From Chitinophaga pinensis (lineage in GTDB: Bacteria > Bacteroidota > Bacteroidia > Chitinophagales > Chitinophagaceae): a stretch of DNA of 5,142 bases. The translations under genes were made by a program, and so were the position numbers. The first letter of the stretch is position 1, and each line of letters opens with the position of its first letter. The notes beneath the pieces were generated by a model, which made no database searches, had not been told where the DNA came from, and was given only the letters and a program-made list of their open reading frames with translations. The stretch lies in the NCBI GenBank assembly GCA_945872805.1, contig CAMCBE010000172.1, positions 1 through 5,142 of the forward strand, in the 5' to 3' direction. This document shows positions 1 through 5,142 of this stretch, one piece after another.

Positions 1-2132
1 CAATTTTGAGCTAAGTTTTCGGTTGGCATCACTCTGAAAATACGACCTGTTTCTCCATTCAAAACCTCATTGCCACAAATAGAAGCATCATGCCAATCGA
101 GGACATAAAGGCCCCCGTCTGGTCCTACTTCCATGCTAAACCCTACCCATTGGGCATTATTTGCCAATAATAATTCGTCTCCATGTTGCGCTTTAAAACC
201 CGAGCCAGATTTCGACAAAATATCAGATAAAACAGCATGCTCGTGAATATTAGCCATAAATATCCTGCCTTTTTGCTCAGCAGGAAAAGCATCTGATTGA
301 TACACTCTTGCTCCACCATGAGCCGAACGATGGCTATGGTCAGCAATCGTACGGATATCACTATATAAATAAGGATTAAAATGTTGCCCTCCCTGACGAT
401 GGTATACACCACCGGGTATTACATGCCACATGTGAGGTATTACACAAGCTGACATAAACAGTTGTCCTTTTGCATCATAGTCAATCCCCCATGGATTGCT
501 AAAGCCGTGGGCAACTACTTCAAACAAATCTTTGGTAGGATGGTATCTCCATACTCCTCCATTGATATCAACGCCTTCCCCTTTTAAAATATCTTCAGGA
601 AATGGATCATTTTGTTTGTAAATTTTTCCTTTCCCTTCTGGCTTTCGAATTTTAGAGGGTGTAGCAAAGCCTTGTAAGCCATATAGCCATCCATCTGGGC
701 CCCAATGAAAACTATTCAATGTTTCATGCCTATCTCGAATTCCCCAACCGGTTAATCTTACTTCGATATCAGCAGTATCAGCAATGTCATCATGATTTTT
801 GTCGGGCACAAAAAGTAAATTGGGCGGAGCTCCCAAAAATAAGCCATCAAAACCTACAGCTATAGCAGCTGGAAAAGCTATTCCCTCCAGAAAGACTTTT
901 TTTGTGTCCGCTATTCCATCATGATTCGTGTCTTCAATAATTAATATTCGGCTATTGCCTGCTTTAGAAAAACCATATCCACGAGACTCATAATCACGAT
1001 TCTCCGCTACCCATAAGCGACCACGGTCGTCCCAACAAAAAGCCATGGGTTGAGTAATCGTTGGCTCTCCCGCCCAAGCATTTACCTTAAATCCATCTTT
1101 TATAGTCATGGCTGAAGTAGCTTCAGTAGGATTTAAAAACTTAGCATCACGCCCTTCTTGCTGTGCAACACCCCAAAGTGAGTAAGAGCCTCCTCCAATA
1201 TTGAAGGACATATCTTGTCCGCTAAAATTGGTCCATAATTTATTAATTTCTAAATCATTAAGTTCACCTGTGTATATTATCAACTCATGTTTAATTGTCT
1301 CAATTTTCCCCTTTTTTATTTCCCAATCTGCATTTCTTGCACGGGCAACTCCAATTCCCAATTGGTTATCAACGCGCCAGTTTTGAGGAAACCCATTATT
1401 TTCTGGATGATCAAAAACAGCAATATGGGCACGGTCTTTTCGGCCCTCTAACGTCATTCCTACATCTACCCAATTAGATCGTTGGCCTTCCGCTTTTTCA
1501 TTTTTCTGTCGGGCTCCATTCACAACATCCCCCTCAGTGCCATCTTTCCATGGCATGCGAACAAATAGTCCACCATAATCATACTTGCCAATTGTAATAT
1601 CCGTTACAGCTTCTCCTGTCCATACCAAATTGAGGAAATATTTTCCACTCTCCTCTCGCATAGTCCAAGTTTGGGTTTCAATTAATACAGGCTCCCCTTT
1701 TTCGTCTAGTAAATCATAAACCGTCTCCCATTTTACTTCGTTACCCGTATTTTTAATCACTTTGGCACTAGATTTTCTCCAATAATCCCCATCTGGGTGG
1801 TGAAAATAATCACGTCCATTTACACGTGTATAACCCCAATAAATTCCAGTTTGGTGCCTATGATGCCCCGGACTATAATCAGTTAAAATTCCATTTCCAT
1901 CAGGAGCCACTATCGGATGAAGATAAGGACGGAAGCTATCCCTAGCAACCTGAGTTAAAATGGGTGATTTTCCATTTTTTCGAAAAATGGAAATCGTACT
2001 TGATTTATCATCCTGAATAATTTTAAGGCTCGATATTTTTGATTGACCGGATGGCGACTTAATATTTTGTGCGATAACAAAATTGTTGATTGCAAAAAAT
2101 ATAATCAAGGAACTCAGAAGTAAATGTTTCAC
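1..2132 (-). CDS. Secreted PmoA-like (DUF6807) plus PVC-type dehydrogenase beta-propeller fusion protein, C-terminus outside window
   Basis: I read this frame through by hand: it is open for 710 codons from GTG at 2132 to the window edge, with no stop and no frame change. The GTG is the only sensible start. An in-frame TAA lies 9 bases upstream (2144-2142), and the GTG begins a clean signal peptide (MKHLLLSS..., likely cut after A21 before Q22). Residues about 25-335 resemble PmoA/DUF6807 proteins (RPYLHP, then HHRHQTG at 90-96). From about M342 the protein resembles the TIGR02604 membrane-bound dehydrogenase/PVC haem-binding family, a sorbosone/glucose-dehydrogenase-like propeller. Supporting motifs are DDRGRLWVAENRDYESRG, two DxNxDxxxD calcium-type loops at D401 and D444, FSNPWGID, DHSHRSAHGG at 598-607, and a closing DWHDASICG (C686) before GRIFRV. 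Family members often continue into HEAT-like repeats and a CxxCH cytochrome segment, which cannot be seen here. It probably acts in the periplasm or at the cell surface; the substrate is unknown. Confidence 0.85.
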   Translation of the reverse strand, partial: MKHLLLSSLIIFFAINNFVIAQNIKSPSGQSKISSLKIIQDDKSSTISIFRKNGKSPILTQVARDSFRPYLHPIVAPDGNGILTDYSPGHHRHQTGIYWGYTRVNGRDYFHHPDGDYWRKSSAKVIKNTGNEVKWETVYDLLDEKGEPVLIETQTWTMREESGKYFLNLVWTGEAVTDITIGKYDYGGLFVRMPWKDGTEGDVVNGARQKNEKAEGQRSNWVDVGMTLEGRKDRAHIAVFDHPENNGFPQNWRVDNQLGIGVARARNADWEIKKGKIETIKHELIIYTGELNDLEINKLWTNFSGQDMSFNIGGGSYSLWGVAQQEGRDAKFLNPTEATSAMTIKDGFKVNAWAGEPTITQPMAFCWDDRGRLWVAENRDYESRGYGFSKAGNSRILIIEDTNHDGIADTKKVFLEGIAFPAAIAVGFDGLFLGAPPNLLFVPDKNHDDIADTADIEVRLTGWGIRDRHETLNSFHWGPDGWLYGLQGFATPSKIRKPEGKGKIYKQNDPFPEDILKGEGVDINGGVWRYHPTKDLFEVVAHGFSNPWGIDYDAKGQLFMSACVIPHMWHVIPGGVYHRQGGQHFNPYLYSDIRTIADHSHRSAHGGARVYQSDAFPAEQKGRIFMANIHEHAVLSDILSKSGSGFKAQHGDELLLANNAQWVGFSMEVGPDGGLYVLDWHDASICGNEVLNGETGRIFRVMPTENLAQN
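2066..2132 (-). other. Signal peptide of the DUF6807-dehydrogenase protein
   Basis: Residues 1-21 form a short basic start (MKH), a hydrophobic core (LLLSSLIIFFAI) and a cleavage region ending VIA before Q22. Cleavage just before Gln is common in Bacteroidota type I signal peptides. No lipobox cysteine is present, so export as a soluble or later-anchored protein is more likely than a lipoprotein. The exact cut site is an inference. Confidence 0.7.
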
Positions 2133-2299
2133 ATTTATAATTTAATAGTTTGTAAGTTCAAGTAATAAGTGCAAATTTTCTATCGAGCAAAAGATTAGGT
2201 GTTTGATAATTAAGTTTTTATGACAGGCTATTATTTAGTTGCTATGCTAGCTCTATAAGTACATTGAAAAGCGAAAAAGCACTAATGGAAGGTAAGATT
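2133..2299. other. Leader region before the DUF6807-dehydrogenase gene
   Basis: These bases separate the sigma remnant stop from the GTG start and should hold the promoter of the secreted dehydrogenase gene. The sequence just before the GTG is A/T-rich with no Shine-Dalgarno motif, as is usual in Bacteroidota. A partial -7-like string (AAAATTTG on the minus strand, about 2173-2180) differs from TAnnTTTG at one position, but I see no well-spaced -33 TTG. A promoter is therefore not assigned. Confidence 0.4.
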
Positions 2300-2551
2300 T
2301 TATATTATGTTCATGAACAAAATGGATAAGATTATGACATTAAACACTTTGCTCTTCAAATAATTCCGAATCTGTTCTAGTGAAGTAACAAGTGTATTTT
2401 TCACTGTGCTATGGGATAATCCAAGTTTTTGAGCTGTCACAGGAATCGCTAGTGCCGGAACATAAAGCTTATACAATTCAGCAAATGCTTCTTCATTCCC
2501 CTGTTCAATTTGTAGAAACAAATTTCGTTGATGGCTCAATGATGAATCCAT
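2300..2551 (-). pseudogene. Internally deleted ECF (sigma-70 family) sigma factor remnant
   Basis: The frame gives 83 residues from the ATG at 2551. A TTG 33 bases further upstream is a less likely start, because the ATG fits the usual sigma N-terminus better. Residues about 10-34 match the start of sigma region 2 (LFLQIEQGNEEAFAELYKLY). Residues about 38-66 match the region 4.2 helix-turn-helix (AQKLGLSHSTVKN, then a helix ending IRNYLKS). The hydrophobic tail (VFNVIILSILF) is typical of Bacteroidota ECF factors of the SusC/SusD-linked type. Complete members are roughly 180-200 residues. Here the core-binding and -10-recognition parts of region 2, the linker and region 4.1 are missing, and the join falls near codon 34-38 (about 2438-2452) with the frame kept. 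Without region 2.2-2.4 it cannot work as a normal sigma factor. No anti-sigma, SusC or SusD gene is next to it. A short functional DNA-binding protein is possible but less likely. Confidence 0.7.
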
Positions 2552-2809
2552 AATTAAACTATGGTAATTAATAACACAGTTCAATATACGAAAAAGTAAA
2601 GTATTAAGTTATCGAGCATAATTTAATAAGCACTCAAAAACTTATACCTTAGAAAGAAACTATAATTATTTGGGGAAATAGAAAGAATTTTTAGGCAGCC
2701 GGAGAAGTATAGAAATTCTAAAAAGATATCCGTCAAAAAAATCAATACTTAATTTGAGGATAGAAATAGTACCTACTAGTGCACTAAATACCTTAAGCAT
2801 GATAAATTC
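2552..2809. other. AT-rich intergenic region with no gene seen
   Basis: This gap lies between the end of the photolyase cluster and the sigma remnant. I see no credible coding frame, tRNA or repeat. A 10-base perfect palindrome (tagtgcacta, 2777-2786) lies 24 bases past the TIGR03643 stop. It has no following T-run on the minus strand, so I do not call it a terminator. Any promoter for the old sigma gene would be here, but no good match to the Bacteroidota -33/-7 pattern (TTG, TAnnTTTG) was found. Confidence 0.5.
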
Positions 2810-3184
2810 CTAACGCTTTGCTATCTTATTACCGCTATTTCGTTGCATAGAACATTTAAAGCGATTGACCGATTTATTACGCAAGACGCTATGTTTAGTT
2901 TTTCGAGATTTCATCCGCTTTCTCCACATGCGAAAACTAGATGGTAATGAATGTTTACGCATGAACCCTATGACCTGCTTCTCCTTCAGTCCAAACTGAA
3001 ATTCTATTGCCTCAAATGGTGTTCTGTCTTCCCAGGCCATTTGAATGATTCGATCTATTTCTTGGTCAGAAAAGATCACGTGTTGCATTAGATCTATTCT
3101 GGGAACAGGAGCTAATCCAGGTTGTTCGTCAGTCTTATTTTCTAACTGATGAGCCAAATCGTTATTTAGTATGTTGTTAGCCAT
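2810..3184 (-). CDS. TIGR03643/DUF2805 family small basic protein
   Basis: The protein has 124 residues and no assigned function. The conserved core spans residues about 37-98: FSDQEIDRIIQMAWEDRTPFEAI, then QFGLKEKQV, FMRKH, SSFRMWRKR and RKTKH. This pattern is what I recognise as the TIGR03643 (DUF2805) family, whose shortest members are little more than this core. Residues 1-36 are a variable extension, and the C-terminal 40 residues are very rich in Lys and Arg, ending GNKIAKR. There is no signal peptide or membrane segment, so it should be cytoplasmic. The ATG at 3184 lies inside the end of the cryptochrome gene, giving a 19-base overlap, with a weak AGAAG 5-9 bases ahead; coupled translation is likely. 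I recall members of this family next to cryptochrome/photolyase genes in other bacteria, which fits this context. The helical EIDRII...FEAIEFQFGL segment and basic tail could suit nucleic-acid binding, but that is inference only. Confidence 0.85.
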   Translation of the reverse strand: MANNILNNDLAHQLENKTDEQPGLAPVPRIDLMQHVIFSDQEIDRIIQMAWEDRTPFEAIEFQFGLKEKQVIGFMRKHSLPSSFRMWRKRMKSRKTKHSVLRNKSVNRFKCSMQRNSGNKIAKR

Positions 3185-4461
3185 AAACTTCTATATGATT
3201 TATTTTTATCGTAATCATTAGCTTGCTTATTTACATTGAATACACTGACACCTCTTGGGTTATTACCCACTCCAGCTATGTACGCCCAATTACCCCAATT
3301 ACTAAAAACATCATAATCAATCAATTGTTCTTCAAAATAAGCAGCTCCATAACGCCAGTCCAATTTCATATCATGACACAAGTAGCTTGCCACATTTTGT
3401 CTACCCCTATTACTGATAAACCCGGTGAGGTTTAACTCCAGCATATTCGCATTGATGAAATCATTTTCAGTTTGACCGTCTTGCCATTTTTTAAATAAAT
3501 CGATTTGATGAGTATTAGTTGTTGATATAGTATTATTAATCCCCTTTTGTTTGAAAAATTCCGTTGGATATTTTTCAAACATAAACGCAAAAAAATCTCT
3601 CCATAATAATTCAAATATCACCCAATATGTTGATTCATTGGATCCGTTTTCCACCTCATACTTTCTAACCTCAGTATAGATGAATCGAGGAGATAAACAC
3701 CCTAAGGCAAGCCATGGTGAAAACTTAGTTGAATAATTTTCGCCTATTAATTCATTCCTCGTCTTCTTATAGGTTGAAATTGAATGTGTTTCAAAACAAT
3801 AGTTGTTTACTCTTTCCTTTCCTTCGGTTTCACCTCCTTTAAAATTGAATGCTGCGCGACAATCCGGTTTAAATTCATTCAGTTCTAAATCAGTAATGCG
3901 TGGTATTTGACAAAAGGGTATTTCTGGTGAATGAATCTTTTGGGGCTGAAAAACCATATCCCTAACAAAAGATTTACCCTCAACTGCTTTTCTGAAATCT
4001 GTAAATACAGATGGAATATTGCTTAACTGAAAAGGTAAGTCTGTTAAACGATACAGCGTATTAGTTGTAGATGTTTCAAGAGAACATTTTATTTTTAATA
4101 GTTCAGTCTCCACTTTTTGCTGAGTCATCAATTCTTCAAATGCAACTTCCATTTTTGAAAAGACTTTCGTTGCTTGATAACTCATTGCAAGTTTAACAAG
4201 CTCTACCTCAGGTTTCCCTTTTACAATAACTAGCCCCGAACCAATTGCGCGCAGATTATTATCTAAATCAACCAACGATTCAATTAAAAACTGTGCTCTG
4301 AACTTGCCAGTTTTCTTAAATCCAAATGCAGTAGTCTCAAAATGAGCATCATCAAAACAATAAACAGGTATAATTTCTTCACTCTGTAAAATTGCCTGAG
4401 CCAATGTTTCGTTGTCATGCAACCTTAAATCAGTTTTAAACCAAACCAGTGATCGTTTCAT
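3166..4461 (-). CDS. cry: Cryptochrome DASH (FAD-binding photolyase/cryptochrome family)
   Basis: This is a complete 431-residue protein. Residues 1 to about 165 are the photolyase alpha/beta antenna domain (start MKRSLVWFKTDLRLHDNETL; TLYRLTDLPF at 135-144). Residues about 200-431 are the helical FAD domain. DASH-type signatures are STKFSPWLALGCLSPR (244-259), ELLWRDFF (284-291), TGFISNRGRQNVASYL (346-361) and DYDVFSNWGNWAYIAGVGN (382-400). Aligned by eye to E. coli photolyase, the electron-transfer Trp triad is kept as W326 (KKWQDG), W369 (LDWRYG) and W392, and the Asn facing flavin N5 is N388. Known DASH proteins bind FAD and usually MTHF, and repair cyclobutane pyrimidine dimers mainly in single-stranded or looped DNA; some also have light-signalling roles. 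The ATG directly follows the TAG stop of the upstream photolyase gene (TAGATG), with no clear Shine-Dalgarno motif, so translation is probably coupled. The protein ends RSLWLTTY, close to the usual short DASH C-terminus, and there is no long signalling extension. Confidence 0.95.
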   Translation of the reverse strand: MKRSLVWFKTDLRLHDNETLAQAILQSEEIIPVYCFDDAHFETTAFGFKKTGKFRAQFLIESLVDLDNNLRAIGSGLVIVKGKPEVELVKLAMSYQATKVFSKMEVAFEELMTQQKVETELLKIKCSLETSTTNTLYRLTDLPFQLSNIPSVFTDFRKAVEGKSFVRDMVFQPQKIHSPEIPFCQIPRITDLELNEFKPDCRAAFNFKGGETEGKERVNNYCFETHSISTYKKTRNELIGENYSTKFSPWLALGCLSPRFIYTEVRKYEVENGSNESTYWVIFELLWRDFFAFMFEKYPTEFFKQKGINNTISTTNTHQIDLFKKWQDGQTENDFINANMLELNLTGFISNRGRQNVASYLCHDMKLDWRYGAAYFEEQLIDYDVFSNWGNWAYIAGVGNNPRGVSVFNVNKQANDYDKNKSYRSLWLTTY

Positions 4462-5142
4462 CTACAACTCGTTAATGTGGTTTAAATAATATTCGGCCTG
4501 ATTTAAAATTTCCTTTTTGACTGATGGGTTCATTTTTCTCCATACTGCATACATCATACCTAAACGAGGATTGTTAGCCAAGAGTGACTCGTTTTTTTGA
4601 AAAAAGTTCCAGTATAAACTATTAAATGGACATGCCCTTTCACCAGTTTTTAAAGAGGGATTGTAATGACAATTCGTGCAATAACTACTCATTTTATTTA
4701 TGTATGCTGCAGAACTGACATATGGCTTAGTTCCTACTATACCGCCATCAGCAAATTGACTCATTCCCCTCGTGTTGGTTATCTCTACCCATTGAATTGC
4801 GTCTATATATATTCCTAAGTACCAGTCATCCACTTCATCAGGATGAACTCCTGCCAACAGTGCAAAGTTCCCTGTTATCATTAATCGCTGAATATGATGA
4901 GCATAGGCAAAATCAATTGATTGATTAATTGCACTGCTCAAACATGTCATTTTTGTTTCTCCCGTCCAATACCATGAAGGCAATTTACTAGTATGATTAA
5001 AGAAATTTAATTGTGCAAAGTTTGGCATATTCAACCAATAGATACCACGCATGTATTCTCGCCATCCAATTATTTGCCTAACAAAACCTTCTACCTGATG
5101 ATATTCTATTTCAGCTTGTTGCTGAGAGTACACCTCTATAAC
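4462..5142 (-). CDS. Iron-sulfur bacterial cryptochrome/(6-4) photolyase (FeS-BCP, PhrB-like), N-terminus outside window
   Basis: The frame is open to the window edge. The GTG at 5133 is probably an internal Val codon, because GTT ATA GAG before it continue the family sequence, so I annotate to 5142. The visible 226 residues are the C-terminal FAD domain of a protein usually about 500 residues long (COG3046 type). Counting the GTG codon as residue 1, motifs are VEGFVRQIIGWREYMRGIYW (14-33), YAHHIQRLMITGNFALLAGV (77-96) and TRGMSQFADGG (121-131). Cysteines C64, C152, C155 and C168 have the same spacing (88, 3, 13) as I recall for the [4Fe-4S] ligands of Agrobacterium PhrB (C350, C438, C441, C454). 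H80 falls at the position of the (6-4)-repair histidine H366. Family members use FAD, a DMRL antenna and the cluster to repair (6-4) photoproducts in light. It is the first visible gene of the cluster and is joined directly to the DASH gene. The antenna domain is not visible. Confidence 0.93.
   Translation of the reverse strand, partial: VIEVYSQQQAEIEYHQVEGFVRQIIGWREYMRGIYWLNMPNFAQLNFFNHTSKLPSWYWTGETKMTCLSSAINQSIDFAYAHHIQRLMITGNFALLAGVHPDEVDDWYLGIYIDAIQWVEITNTRGMSQFADGGIVGTKPYVSSAAYINKMSSYCTNCHYNPSLKTGERACPFNSLYWNFFQKNESLLANNPRLGMMYAVWRKMNPSVKKEILNQAEYYLNHINEL

Noticed and set aside
143..412. 89-residue minus-strand open frame
   Set aside because: It lies in another frame inside the long dehydrogenase frame, which has clear family motifs here; the translation resembles no known protein.
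1201..1477. Two overlapping plus-strand open frames of about 60 residues
   Set aside because: They are antisense to the well-supported DUF6807 part of the fusion gene and have no recognisable domain.
2248..2258. Small hairpin GCTA-loop-TAGC upstream of the secreted protein gene
   Set aside because: A four-base stem is too weak, and there is no T-run or known regulatory RNA pattern around it.
2600..2645. Possible Bacteroidota promoter for the sigma remnant (TTG with TATGCTCG downstream)
   Set aside because: The -7 box has two mismatches to TAnnTTTG, so the match is no better than expected by chance.
2777..2786. Perfect 10-base palindrome tagtgcacta as a terminator or operator
   Set aside because: The stem is short, has no loop and no T-run follows on the minus strand; such a palindrome can occur by chance in AT-rich intergenic DNA.
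3223..3614. Plus-strand 70-residue frame and minus-strand 60-residue frame within the cryptochrome region
   Set aside because: They are shadows of the DASH FAD domain, which is read with intact motifs in the main frame.

Overview
The window is AT-rich and every gene I can support reads on the minus strand, so gene order runs from high to low coordinates. The organism is most likely a member of Bacteroidota, perhaps a Cytophagales-type marine or environmental bacterium. The reasons are the lack of Shine-Dalgarno motifs before starts, a signal peptide cut just before Gln, an ECF sigma relic with a hydrophobic C-terminal tail, and the protein families present. Genus and species cannot be read from the sequence.

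Right part (5142 to 2810): a tight three-gene light/DNA-repair cluster. It begins with the C-terminal half of an iron-sulfur bacterial cryptochrome/photolyase ((6-4) photolyase, PhrB-like; its 5' end lies outside the window). All four Fe-S cysteines are present. Its TAG stop directly abuts the ATG of a complete DASH-type cryptochrome (431 aa). The end of that gene overlaps by 19 bases a small basic protein of the uncharacterised TIGR03643/DUF2805 family. The packing implies one transcript and coupled translation.

Middle part (2809 to 2133): mostly non-coding, with one decayed gene. This is an ECF sigma factor that keeps the start of region 2 and the region 4 helix-turn-helix but has lost about 100 residues between them, without a change of frame.

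Left part (2132 to 1): one long reading frame with a GTG start, open for 710 codons and running off the window. It encodes a secreted protein with an N-terminal PmoA-like (DUF6807) domain fused to a membrane-bound-dehydrogenase/PVC-type beta-propeller (TIGR02604 type). The expected C-terminal haem-binding part lies outside the window. Its substrate is unknown; a role in periplasmic sugar or glycan-derivative metabolism is an inference.

The photolyase cluster and the secreted oxidoreductase look like separate transcription units with the broken sigma gene between them. Nothing here is clearly a new system. The best leads are the conserved link of the unknown TIGR03643 protein to two flavin photolyases, and the two-domain secreted protein.
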